Program-made: the position numbers and the translations under genes | Notes under the pieces: model-generated | What the model was told of the DNA's origin: nothing | The model's database searches: none | The model's input: only the letters and a program-made list of their open reading frames with translations | Source: Palaemon carinicauda | Taxonomy: Eukaryota; Arthropoda; Malacostraca; Decapoda; Palaemonidae | Reading direction: 5' to 3' | Length of the DNA stretch: 64,000 nt | Assembly: GCF_036898095.1 (NCBI RefSeq) | Contig: NC_090744.1 | Span: 94,863,228 to 94,927,227 of the forward strand | Part shown: in pieces, positions 1 to 9,870 of the stretch | Layout of the letters: each line of letters opens with the position of its first letter | Numbering within the stretch: position 1 is the stretch's first letter

Positions 1-2933
1 TTCTCCTGGTTGAGGATCTCGGATGCCGAGAACGAGAACTGCCGGTTGGAGAGTCTCTCAAGAGGGACTTCCCTGGTTAGCTCTTCCAGTGAGTGGTGAA
101 GAGGAAGAGCTAAACAAGGCTCCTCAAGGATCTCGAAGTACCTCCTCTGCTGAACGCGAGAAGGTGGAAGGAGCTTGTTGGTGGCACCGGAACGGTTGGA
201 GGAGGACATCTCGGAGAGCTGCTGTGAGATCTTGTCCCTGGTACTCTTAACCCCTTGAGACCAGGGCAGTGCTGCACTGGTCTTGGAGGGTTTCTGAGTA
301 CCAAAGACACGGTCCAAGACTGTGTCCTTGCCCTTTCGAGGAGGGATCTCTGGGTCGGCAAACCTGTTGAGAGCCCTCATTAGAGTCAGAACTTGCCGAA
401 ATGCATGTTCTGACTCTTGCTGGTCTCCTCCTGTTGTAGGACTTGCAGCGAAGTCTCCTTCTGTCCCCAAAGGCTCTTCTTGGGGAAAGTCGCGGACGTT
501 CCCCGAGTGGCTAGCTGGTTCCATCCTAGTCCTAGTAGAGGACTTCGGCAATGTTTTGGAGTCCTTAGATTCCTTCCTGGGAAGGATGTAGGACTCCAAC
601 ATTGACAAGGGTGGCATGTTCCTTTCAATCCCCGACTGAGTAGACCGCTTGGCGCGAGGAGTGGTTTCCCCCATTGGTGCCATGGGGGAAAGTCTCTCTT
701 CGTGTGATTCCCTTAGGGACGGGAAATCTTCGTCCGAAAGGGAAGGAGAAGCAGTCTGAGGAAAGGAAGGAATCTGCCTCGAAAGTCTGCGTGGAGTCAG
801 TTTCGCCCTTGGGGAAGTGACCGCGTCTGGAACTCCTCTTTTCTCTTCAAAGGGGTAGAAGAAGCCATGGTTCTGTGTCCCAATTCAGAGAAGACAGGCT
901 TGAAAGCCTGCGTTACGGCTCTGATCAGTGCACCAAACCAGGGCTGTTGGCTGACAGATGCGCTGTCAGACATACCCCTTAAAGGGATAGGGATTGAAGG
1001 ATCCCTCAGTAGTCCCCATCATTGGTGAGTTCGCCTGTGGTGGCTTTGAGATCCTGGACCCCTCTAGATGTTTCCCTTCTCCCACAATGCGCGGTGGTAT
1101 GCGCTTGCAGGGAAGGGAAATGAGGCGATGGCGACCTTGCCGTGCGTAGTTCAGTAGTCTCGCGCCAGGGAGAATACTGGGGCTCGCGCACGGGAGACTG
1201 ATGGGGCGCGCGCGTGGGAGACTGTTGGTGCGCATGTGGGACACTGTTGGCGCGAGCACACCTGTACCAGCCGTAGGGTGCGCGCGCGCAGGAGAAAGAT
1301 CCCTAGCGCGTGGGCGCGCAGTTGAGTCATGTGAGGCGCGTGGGAGCGTGAGAGAATGTTGGCTCACATCCTTTGGAGAGGATGGGCGAGCGTGCGCAGG
1401 CCGCGCGCGCATATCCTCGCGGATGCGTGTGGGAGAAGGCTGGCACGAAGGTGAGCGCTGGCGCGAGGGTACTAGTTGGCGTGTGGGAGAAGCCAGCTTT
1501 GTTGACTTTCCAGCAGCACTACGTTCAGTAGATCGTTGGCGCCCAGGAGAGTTAGATGTTGGGCGCGTATGCGCGCGGGCAGGAGGCTGATGGCGCGCAG
1601 GAGGTTGATGGCGCGCAGATGGGCGCGGGCGCGTAGGAGAATGTTGGCGCGTAGTCGCAGGCAAGACCTGGCGCGCAGGAGAACATGGGCGCGTATGCGC
1701 ATGAGGGCACGCGTAGCGCGTGGTGGAGCTATGCTCCTGTCAGGGTGTATGCGCGTGTTGGCGCGTACGCCCTTGATGCCCTGTGTTAGGGTTTAGTGAT
1801 GGGGCCTGACGAGCTACTAAGGAGCGTTCATCAGGTTTCGTTGGTGCGTAGTGCGTATCTGGTTGGCGCGCCTTGGCATGCTTAGGTGAAACCTTATTAG
1901 GCCCATGTAGAAATGGTGAAGGCAGGTCAGCAGGTCTGTCGGATGGAAGGTCGACGTGTGCTTTAAAAGGACGACCTTCTACCGATGGAGATCGCGAACG
2001 ATCTGCAGAAAGGTCCAGGACCAGTGCAGTAGCAGTGATAGATGATTGGTCTCGAGGATCCTCTGCGGTGGACAGCATCAAAGGTGTTGAACCAAAGAGG
2101 CGCCTCCTCACCGCAGGTGAAGGAAGGCCTCTATTCGCCTTCCGACGAATGCGCCCTCTGGGGGCCGTTGGATCAGCACGTTGACCTTTTGCAGTCCTCC
2201 GAAGAGGAGTCTCTGTAAGTGAATTTCCCCGAGGGAAAGAAACACTAGCAGGAGAGACTGACGATGGACTTAGTTTCTCCCTCGTAGGTTGAACAGGAAC
2301 GGAAGAAACTAAGCCGTCAGCTACCGTAGAGTTTGGAAAGGCAGAGTTGATGGGTGATACCGCATTGGATACCTCTGACACCACAACGTCGACAAGAGAC
2401 AGAGGATCAACCTCTGACGGTGACGGCGATTGCTTGACAGCGGCACCCAATCGAATGTAGTTAAGCAAAACCTCCTTAGAGGGCGAACCCGTAAGCCCCA
2501 AGGAGGACCAAAGCTGAAATAAGGTTAGTGACATATCCTCCCCTGGGGGGAGAGGTGGAGCTGCTTCGCTAGGGGAAGCAACGTCATCTCTCGAGCCCCG
2601 AGGTTGGTAAACAGTACATCGGTCTACGCTACCACTCGACGGTGTCTCGCAAGAGACCGACCGAGTGGGAGCTTCGGAGAAGGTTTGGGCAACGGAAGAA
2701 AAGGCCTTGGGTTTTATTCCTTTCAAAGAAACCTTTGAAGGAGAAAAATCCCGTTTGGACTTCTTCCGTCGTCACAAAAACCTCTCCCACTGGGAGGTAG
2801 ACCTCTCCCTACACCTGTTGTTGCTATCACACCGTTGGCCCCTACAAGAAGGACAAAGGGCATGAGGATCAGTCTCGACCGCCGACATGAATGTTCCACA
2901 GGGGCGGTTGGGAAACCCAGGGCAGGTGCGCAT
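1..2933 (-). pseudogene. Family C DIRS gag relic, cut by the left window edge
   Basis: This is a gag-like structural protein gene of a DIRS retrotransposon, read on the minus strand from an ATG at 2931-2933. The N-terminus has a Cys/His module (MRTC..., then DPHALCPSCRGQRC), followed by a basic stretch and long Ser/Pro-rich sequence. One frame runs from 2933 to 966 apart from two in-frame TGA stops, at 2772-2774 and 1740-1742. The first is CGA in the duplicate at 4.4 kb, so it is a C-to-T change at a CpG. Below 966 the frame shifts, but peptides such as ESEHAFRQVLTLMRALN near 330-420 match a block in the family D gag near 10.9 kb. The gene is dead. Its RT and YR would lie left of the window. 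Confidence 0.72.
1190..1790 (-). repeat. GCGCG-rich low-complexity stretch in family C gag
   Basis: Degenerate short repeats built on GGCGCG, GTGGGAGA and TTGGCGCG motifs fill this stretch. On the minus strand they encode an Arg/Pro/Ser-rich segment with recurring ARxSPTR-like units inside the gag frame. Base composition is much richer in CpG than anywhere else in the window. A similar low-complexity gag segment in family D sits near 21.0-21.5 kb. It is probably a disordered, basic nucleic-acid-binding linker; that role is inference. Confidence 0.6.
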
Positions 2934-3236
2934 GATCGCAGAGGCCAACTTCACATATACAGAACTAGAGAAAAAAAAAGAAATGACAATAGCAATTAAA
3001 TGGCTGCCAATGACGGCGAGGATGAGAGCGGACACGTCCAACCACCATGCGACCCGAGAGCAAAGTGAGCTCAAGCACAGGTGTGTGAGGGGGGGGGGAG
3101 CAAGCTACCCTCCCCTACCCCCGCTAACTAGCGGTGTGGGTAGTAAACCCTCGTTGAAAATTAATAGCTCGTCATTTCAGCTACGCCGAAGGTAATACCC
3201 CTATTAAATAGCGTGGTTTGTATTCCAGTTACGGAA
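2934..3236 (-). repeat. Family C leader and right terminal repeat
   Basis: This non-coding stretch runs from the gag ATG to the element end. It ends with GTTTGTATTCCAGTTACGG followed by AACAA, and the sequence changes abruptly after 3236. The same end occurs in the duplicate near 5021 and, diverged, at 22.94 kb and 26.96 kb, which defines a common terminus for families C, D and E. The matching left end is outside the window. Confidence 0.65.
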
Positions 3237-3655
3237 CAAATCTATTTTTGGGTGAGATAGCCATGTCGTCCTGATGGACCCACCCTTCTTTCTTTCCTAT
3301 ATGACCCCATCTGAAACTACTCTATCTGCGGCTATTCCAGCTTAAATGCAACAAGGAATAATGCGCCGTAGTAGTACAGGGAGGGGGTCTAACAAGTACC
3401 TTGATAACGGCCCCCCTTCGTTCGCCACTCTTCCCCCTCAAAGAGTAAAATCTATTCGGGGTGAAGATTGCTATGTGTCGTATCTAAAAAATACGTCCCC
3501 TGATAATATGCGACATCCTTAAAGTTATATTACGGATGAATCGTGCCAGGAGTTAGAATTCTGGAAACCTTCGGTTTATTTCTCTGGGAGTATCACTGTA
3601 GCAAATATCCCTTAGAAAGGCTACCTAAAGGAACCTTCCATCAGGAGGACATGGC
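3237..3655. repeat. DIRS terminal fragment with imperfect inverted ends
   Basis: The left end reads TTTTTGGGTGAGATAGCCAT and continues into a GTCCTGATGG block. The right end, near 3615-3655, carries the inverted counterpart (CCATCAGG, GACATGGC, CGAGCCCAAAAAAGGG). No coding sequence is visible. It looks like terminal and ICR sequence of a family A-related DIRS without its internal region. The right end meets a family A-like left terminus in the same way as the joined-ends sequence in the family A ICR. Confidence 0.5.
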
Positions 3656-4382
3656 CGAGCCCAAAAAAGGGATTTTAACGAAGGAAAAATCTATTTCTGG
3701 GCAAGGAACCTGTGTCGCCCAGTGAAATGCTCCTCTAAGACCATTTCTAAGGCATAGTTGTTGCTGAATATACCAGAGAAAAAAGGATGCATGGAATGCC
3801 AGGAATAAACCTAGCTCGCTCACTCTTTGAGTGTCAGTATAGAAAACTGGGGTGTGATTGAACCACGACCCTAGGTCTCTCACCAATTAGACCTCTCCCT
3901 CATCAACATCCCCCGGAACAACGAAGTACCATCCTACACCCGTCTGCTGCCTCCTACTACGACTATCCCTCCCCACCTCTACACCTCCCCACCCCCTTAC
4001 TTTATTCCTCTAAAGAACCAGCGTTGGTCAGACGTGTTTTGCTTTGCTCGGTGTTGTTTTGTTTTTGAAGATGTCCAACATTTTAGAGATCCCTGCTCCC
4101 AAGTTGAGTATTATATTTGTCTGTTTGGGATTTCTAGGTAGCGACACTCATTTAATCTTTTACCGTGTTGGGTTTTTTGATTTCTCATCTTATCGCCGCT
4201 TGTTCAGGTTCCCTTTCGGGGGTTCTCCCGCGGCCATTTTGGTGTCGCTTCCTCGTGATCTCTTTGTTTTTCGGGCTTTCATTTAGTTTCTTATATTATT
4301 TGTAAGCCCTTGTATATGTTATGGCCATCTAATTTAATGTTTTGGGATGATCGTATTTTATTTTTATGTTGGTTAACAATAA
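3650..4382 (+). mobile_element. Family A-related left terminal repeat and leader, truncated
   Basis: Starts with GGGATTTTAACGAAGGAAAA, then TCTATTTCTGGGC and GTCGCCCAGTGAA, a diverged copy of the family A left ITR at 13.2 kb, followed by a related TTTCTAAGG...CCAGAGAAA block. Downstream, an ATG at 4071-4073 opens a short peptide (MSNILEIPAPK) followed by a donor-like AAGTTGAGT. This resembles a short ATG segment in the family A leader (20260 on the minus strand). The copy is cut at about 4383 by a fragment of family C. No other gene is seen. Confidence 0.5.
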
Positions 4383-4383
4383 A

Positions 4384-4710
4384 TCGGTCTACGCTACCAC
4401 TCGACGGTCTCTCGAAAGAGACCGACCGAGTGGGAGCTTCGGACGAGGTTTGGGCAACGGAAGAAGAGGCCTTGGGTTTTTCTCCTTTCTAACCAACCTT
4501 CGAAGGAGAAATATCCCGTTTGGATTTCCTCTTCCGTCGTCGCGAAAACCTCTCCCACCGGGAGGTAGACCACTCCCTACACTCACTACACTTGTTGGTA
4601 CTATCACAACGTTGGCCCCTACAAGAAGGACAAACGGTGTGAGGATCAGTCTCAACCGCCGACATAAATGTTCCACAGGGGCGGTCGGGAAACCCAGGGC
4701 AGGTGCGCAT
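4384..4710 (-). pseudogene. Duplicate 5' fragment of family C gag
   Basis: A second, diverged copy of the 2618-2933 region. From the ATG at 4708-4710 it encodes MRTCPGF, then ETDPHTVCPSCRGQRC, TNKCSECREW and a basic SRRRKRKSKR tract. It lacks the TGA present at 2772 in the other copy (CGA here) and has its own stop near 4489. Only the first part of gag is present. The left border at about 4384 is abrupt, so this is a truncated element or a segmental copy rather than a gene. Confidence 0.65.
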
Positions 4711-5021
4711 GATTGCAGAGGCCAACTTCACATATACAGAAACTAGAAAAAGAAATGAACAAAAGCAATTAAATGGCTGCCAATATGACAGCGAGGATGA
4801 GAGCGGACATGTCCGACCACCATCCGGGCCGAGAGCAAAGTGAGCTCAAGCACAGGTGTGTGAGAAGGGGGGGGTAACAAGCTACCCTCCCCTACTCCCA
4901 CTAACTAGCGGTGTGGGTAGTAAACCCTAGTTAAAAATTAATGCCTCGTCATTTCAGCTATGCCGAAAGTAATACCACTATTAAATAGCGTGGTTTGTAT
5001 TCCAGTTACGGAACAATTACA
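4711..5021 (-). repeat. Family C leader and right terminal repeat, second copy
   Basis: Aligns base by base with 2934-3236 with scattered substitutions and small indels, and ends at the same place (CCAGTTACGGAACAA). After 5021 the flank differs from the flank at 3237, which confirms the terminus. Confidence 0.65.
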
Positions 5022-5390
5022 TTTTCTCAACGTCTTCATACTAAAGTTATTTTTAATTATTTGACCTATGGTTATTCTTTATTTTTAATTGTGGTTAATT
5101 TTTTATCTATACAAAACTATGGTCAACAAATGCATATTATTTGAAGATTCAGAACAGTAGAAGGTTGTAGTTCGTTTTATGCTAATTTAACCAAATAATC
5201 TCTTTTCTATGTAAATAAAACAAGCATGAGCACCTTTGGCCACATTTCAAGAAGCTTGTTCTAGTAATAAAATATGCAAATTTTAATTACTGGTCCAACA
5301 CATAATTGCATGTGTGGAAGTTACAGGCTATTTGTCAATGTAAATACATGATGTAACGATCATAATGCTCTTAAGATGACAAATTTGTGT
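5022..5390. other. AT-rich spacer, no gene seen
   Basis: AT-rich sequence between the family C duplicate and the family D left terminus. I see no open frame, RNA gene or repeat that I can support. Confidence 0.5.
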
Positions 5391-5562
5391 TTTTTCCTAA
5401 AGATACAAACCTTGAGCTCTTTATTAGTAAATATACTTTCAGCAAAACTGGAAGACTAGCCATAAGACTTATATAGAGGTGTAACAACCCAACCACTAGT
5501 TAGCAGGGGTCAAGGGGTAGTATCAGCTACCCCACTCACACACACACCAGTGTTGTCTCGTC
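5391..5562 (-). repeat. Family D left inverted terminal repeat
   Basis: Begins near TTTTTTCCTAAAGATACAAA and includes GAGCTCTTTATTAG and AAACTGGAAGACTAGCCATA. It is the reverse complement, with divergence, of 22.73-22.93 kb. Confidence 0.65.
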
Positions 5563-5604
5563 ACTTTTAATTGTAAGCAGGACTTGCATGGAGATAGGTG
5601 ATGA

Positions 5605-5730
5605 CGGGCCAAATTTGTATAAAGAGCTCTAGGTTTGTATCGTTAGGAAAACTACAAATTACTTTAAATTTGTCATTTGTTCTGTCACTAAATACAGACC
5701 CTTTCGCTCTTTATTAAGGAAGACTCACCC
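5605..5730 (-). repeat. Family D internal complementary region
   Basis: The first half (AAAGAGCTCTAGGTTTGTAT, GTTAGGAAAA) is the reverse complement of the element's left end. The second half (TGTTCTGTCACTAAATACAG) is the reverse complement of its right end near 22.92 kb. Joining both ends in one internal block is the mark of DIRS elements, which are thought to use this block as a splint when the linear copy is circularised. Confidence 0.65.
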
Positions 5731-6206
5731 CCAAGGGCGGTGGTAGTCCTAACCCACTAGCTACCTTTTGACCAAGGGTTTTCTTCCTGTGCTATATATG
5801 CATAAGGAGGAATACCCTGATACCTTGCTAAAACTCTGTGCAATAGCAAGTTTTAGTGGCCTGAGCAATCTGTGTGACTGTGTGATACTAGCAAAGCGAA
5901 TAGTCTAGGTAAGAATTCTTACAAATCCGAATTCTTTGAACCAACCACAGACGTTACCCAATTCCACCTTGCCAGGGGGTATAGGGATGCAACAAGTACA
6001 TATTTCTATACCAGGTTACACAAGGGAAATGGTTATTACCTGTAGACAGAGGAGGCCAGCTTGCAGAGTACCATAGGTGCTGTTCCCAAGAGAGGGGAAA
6101 ATGAAAGAAAGAAACAGCCAGTCATTTTTATCATTCACCCCAGAATTAATTCAGGGTAACCTCTGCCCTCACCATATGCAACTTGACCATCAAGAAGCTT
6201 GAGGTG

Positions 6207-7017
6207 TCTAAACTACTTGTTGTGCAGCCACCACAGGACCGATAGAGAACGTCTCTATGTTCCTATGGGTCATGTCTTGCAGGTAGTGGGCAGTGAAGGT
6301 TATTTGACACTTCCACAAACCCGATTGAAGGACCTGCATCACAGAGTAGTTCTTCTTATACGTTAGGGACATACCAATGCCCCTAACGTCATGAGCTCTA
6401 GGTCTCCTCGTCTGCTAAGAAGGATAAGGATTCAAGGCTCAGTCTATGACCATGCGCATCCAATCTGAGATTGTGTTCTTGGTGATCCTCCTCTTGACCT
6501 TTCCAATGCTGACAAAGAGTGCTCTCACTCGGCAGCAAGCTCCCACAGTTCTTTTCAAGTAGCACATATAGGTCCTCACGGGACAAAGTAGCAGTTGATC
6601 CGGGTCATCAGTTACATTATGAAGACTTAATTTGAAAGGGGCCAAATCTGGGATCCGCTATTTCCGGATTTTGAGTCTTGGCAATAAAGTCAGGGACCAA
6701 GCCAAGGATTACCTCTCCCCATCCCATTGAATGGAAGACATCGTAGGAAAGACCATGGAGTTCACTTAGCCTGGTAGACAGCAGCTGGAGATATCCAGAC
6801 ATCAGACATCTTCTTTGCAAAGTGTTGTGAAAAACCTCTTTGTGAGAGGAGCTGCTGGATAACCTCTAGGCAGAAAGATGTAGGGATTCTACGGCTTTGT
6901 TGTAGATGTCCACATTTGGTTGTCTGAGTAGATCGTGTCGTGGAGGGAGTTCTCTCAGGACTTCTGTCAGCAGCTAAAGAAGGTCCGGGAACCATTCCTC
7001 ATGATGCCATAGTGGAG
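6207..7017 (-). pseudogene. Family D tyrosine recombinase relic
   Basis: The C-terminal part of a DIRS tyrosine recombinase on the minus strand, ending at a TAG near 6207. Recognisable blocks in order are LLLCPVRTYMCYLKRTVG, the catalytic HxxR as AHDVRGIGMS, and the nucleophile region as TAHYLQDMTHRN with its Tyr. Frames switch several times between 6.2 and 7.0 kb, so no functional protein is possible. It lies just upstream of the ICR, as expected for the last gene of a DIRS. Confidence 0.6.
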
Positions 7018-7887
7018 CTAATAAGAGTCATTGCTAGATTGGAGGATGATGTTAACTTGTTGAGCACCATTCTCATCAGGCAAAATGGGGGAAAGGATAT
7101 TGTCCGATCGTTGTTGGAATGCATCTTGCCAGAGAGCCTGGAGATATGGAACTGAGGAACAGTAAAGCGGGAGTTTGTTGTTTAGCGACATCACAAATAG
7201 GTCCACTGCTAGGGAACCCCACAAAGTCAGGACTTTATTGGCTACTGGAAGATTCAAAGACCACTCAGAGCCCACTATTAGAGTCGCTCTGATCAGATTG
7301 TCCACGATCACATTCCTCATGGCTGAAATGAAGTAAGCCGATGGGGACACTGAGTTGTCTACTGTCCATTCTAGCATCTCTACTGGTAGATAGCAAAGGT
7401 GCTGTGAAAAAGTACCACCTTGCTTATTTATGTAAGCCACGACCATGGTGATGTCGCTCATCAACACCACCGAGTGACCTGCCAGGGACTGGAACTGTTG
7501 CAGGGCTGTCCTCATCTCCAGAATATTTATATGCTGGGATGTTTAGGACTCTGACCAGAGTCTGGAGGCTGTGTGATTCAGCAGATGGGCCACCACCCTT
7601 TTTTTGACGCATCTGAAAAGAGCATCAATTCCGGGGGAGGAGTGAGAAGGTTAACCCCTCGGTGGAGATTCTCATCTGTTACCCATCATTCTAGGTCTAT
7701 CCACAGCTCAGGCCCCATGTGGACCAGTGAATCTGGAAAGTCCTCATGCTGAACTCACCTGGACTTCAGCCGCCATTAAAGCGATCAAATTCATAGGCAG
7801 CCATTGCGGACTAGACGTTCTAGGGAGGATAAGTGACCTATGAGACGTAACTACTGCTGAGCCAAGAGAGCGTCTCGTTGTAGGAAG
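7018..7887 (-). pseudogene. Family D RNase H and post-RNase H relic
   Basis: A minus-strand fragment with an RNase H third-acidic block (SVVLMSDITMVVAYINKQGG) and then NVIVDNLIRA, where family B has NVMADRLSR. The post-RNase H block found in the other families follows (VDLFVMSLNNKLPLYCSS). The upstream half toward 7887 is frameshifted, and the domain is interrupted by the LTR element at 7888. The block order matches the intact family B RT protein. Confidence 0.55.
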
Positions 7888-8143
7888 TGTGACGGAGCCG
7901 AGAGAGGCTGTGTGAACTCAAAGGCAGATTGGAAACGACTGAGTTATATATTAAGGAACACTCTTCTTTATATACAAAACCTCAAGGCAACAGGCCATGG
8001 CATGTTCGAGGGACAGACAAAGTTCAGAGCAAAACCGGAGACATGATCATTCAGGTTCTTTTTAGTGCGAGGGAAGAGCGCAGATACAAGCATAATATAT
8101 ACAATAGGAATTATGTACAATTGTGTGACACACGGTTGGTACA
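7888..8143 (-). repeat. LTR (3' LTR in minus orientation)
   Basis: 256 bp, TG...CA ends, nearly identical to 8839-9093 over its whole length. The preserved identity implies a recent insertion into the already decayed family D copy. Confidence 0.85.
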
Positions 8144-8326
8144 TGGCTCCCCCTCTAAAAATGACATACTGAACATGTTAAATAGGTGCCCTGAATCTGG
8201 AGAGGTAATAGTAACAACTGCGCCGATGAGCAGCAGTGAGTGGCTGTAGAAGTCGTTGGTTGGGGTGCGAGCAAGTGGTGGATGATGGTTGGCTGTGTTG
8301 CCGCTCCGGCTCGTCACGGGGTAGGC

Positions 8327-8485
8327 GAGTGTGTCCTACGGCATTCATAGGCGAGTGTGTCCTACGGCATTCATAGGCGTGTGTGTCCTACGTCATTCAT
8401 AGGCCTACGGCATTCATAGGCGAGTATATCCTACGGCATTCATAGGCGTACGGCGTTCATAGGCGTGTATGTCCTACAGCATTCA
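8327..8485. repeat. Short minisatellite inside the LTR element
   Basis: About six copies of a unit of roughly 27 bp (CATAGGCGAGTGTGTCCTAC, then GGCATT), some shortened. It lies between the polypurine side and the gag remnant. Confidence 0.7.
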
Positions 8486-8830
8486 CGTCAGCTTCGGTTG
8501 AAGTTGAATAGGTGTCCTCTTCGTCACGAGTGGAGGCGTTGATGGAGGTTTTGAAGGTCATGAAGTGGCTGTCCATAAGGGCACGAAGTAAGTTCACCTC
8601 ACGAGGAGAGCTGTCTGCGGCAGGTTGCAGGCGAGTGATACTGGTCATTTTCCCGAGGGTGAGCGAAGCCCTTTGGTCCCCCAACGGTTGTTGAGAGAGC
8701 TGAAAAGGCATTGCTATACGGGCGGCTGGCGACGGCGAGTACTGCTGCAGAAGGTATGCGTTGACGGCGTCATAGTAACGGTGAGAGGTGTAGGGGGGAT
8801 GGGGAGGCGGGAGGAGCGAGTCACTCCGGG
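8457..8830 (-). pseudogene. Ty3/gypsy gag fragment
   Basis: Minus-strand peptides YYDAVNAYLLQQYSPSPAAR, then QLSQQPLGDQRASLTLGKM and LQPAADSSPREVNLLRAL resemble the gag core of arthropod Ty3/gypsy elements, where a 'QPLGD' and 'REVNLLR'-type block is familiar. An in-frame stop (TAG) lies between the first and second peptides. It starts almost directly after the primer-binding site and ends after about 100 codons in the minisatellite, so most of gag and all of pol are missing. Confidence 0.6.
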
Positions 8831-8838
8831 GTCACCAA

Positions 8839-9093
8839 TGTGACGGGCCGAGAGAGGAGTAGTGAGATCAAAGGCAGATTGGAAACGACTGAGTTATATA
8901 TTAAGGAACACTCTTCTTTATATACAAAACCTCAAGGCAACAGGCCATGGCATGTTCGAGGGACAGACAAAGTTCAGAGCAAAACCGGAGACATGATCAT
9001 TCAGGTTCTTTTTAGTGCGAGGGAAGAGCGCAGATACAAGCATAATATATACAATAGGAATTATGTACAATTGTGTGACACACGGTTGGTACA
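8839..9093 (-). repeat. LTR (5' LTR in minus orientation)
   Basis: 255 bp, pairs with 7888-8143. The primer-binding site TGGTGACCCCGGAGTGA lies immediately next to it on the minus strand. Confidence 0.85.
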
Positions 9094-9097
9094 GAAG

Positions 9098-9870
9098 GGA
9101 CTTGCTACCTTCTTCAGCATCTGGATCCTTTCGTCTGAAGTTAAGTTTTTCTGCAGGCTAGTATCGATGATCATGTCCAGATGTAACAGTCTTTGTGATG
9201 GTAGCAGGGATCACTTCTAAAGGTTTACCACAATCCCCACATTGTGACTAAACACGAGGCGTCCGTCTTGGTGTTGAAGAAGGGTGGCCACCGAGTCTGC
9301 TAGGATTAGCCAGTCGTCCAGGTATCTTAGGAGACAGATGCCGATTCTGAGTGCCCAGGTTGACACTATGGAGAAAACTCTTGTGAAAACCTGAGGTGCT
9401 GTCAACAGGCTAAAATACAGCACGTTGAACTGGTACTGTTTGTTGTCATAGATCATCCTTAGTTACTTCCTTGATGATGGGTGGACTGAGATCTGGAGAT
9501 ATGCATCCTTTAGGTCCAATGTACAGTACTGTACACATGTAGTCCTGTGGTCTTACTGCCTGTCTGACCCTATCTACCATCTCCAGCCTGAATGGAGTCT
9601 GTTGCACCAACTTTTTCATGGAGGAAAGGTGGATGAAGGGTCTTCAGCCTCCAGATACCTTTTTCACGAGAAATAGTCAACAGCGAAGCCTAGGGACTCA
9701 TCCAGGATATCTTGGAGAGCGCCCTTCTCTAACTTGGTCTGGACTTCAGCCCTGAAGGCCAGCTCCTTTACGGATTCCTTCGTGTAGGAGCTTGACGGAA
9801 TTGGACATTGAGTCAATGAAGGGAGAGATTGCGTGAACGGGATGCAATATCCAAAATGAATCAAGGAGAC
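9098..9870 (-). pseudogene. Family D reverse transcriptase relic
   Basis: Minus-strand RT fragments. The N-terminal side carries PSLTQCPIPSSSYTKESVKE and LEKGALQDI. The palm carries YQFNVLYFSLLTAPQVFTRV and the catalytic YLDD as LLRYLDDWLILADS. Frames change between these blocks and stops occur. The fragment abuts the LTR element, whose insertion separated it from RNase H. Confidence 0.62.

Larger units (their letters stand above)
7888..9093 (-). mobile_element. Miniature non-autonomous Ty3/gypsy LTR retrotransposon
   Basis: Two near-identical direct repeats (7888-8143 and 8839-9093) start TGTGACGG and end GGTTGGTACA on the plus strand, and are flanked by GAAG at 7884-7887 and 9094-9097, a 4-bp target duplication. 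On the minus strand the right LTR is followed by TTGGTGACCCCGGAGTGA, a plausible tRNA primer-binding site, and the left LTR is preceded by AGAGGGGGAGCCA, a polypurine tract. The 695-bp interior has only a gag remnant and a minisatellite, so it must move in trans. It is inserted in family D. Confidence 0.85.

Noticed and set aside
4044..4286. An 80-codon plus-strand frame starting near MSNILEIPAPK
   Set aside because: Only the first codons before the donor-like GTTGAGT look meaningful; the rest reads like intron sequence.
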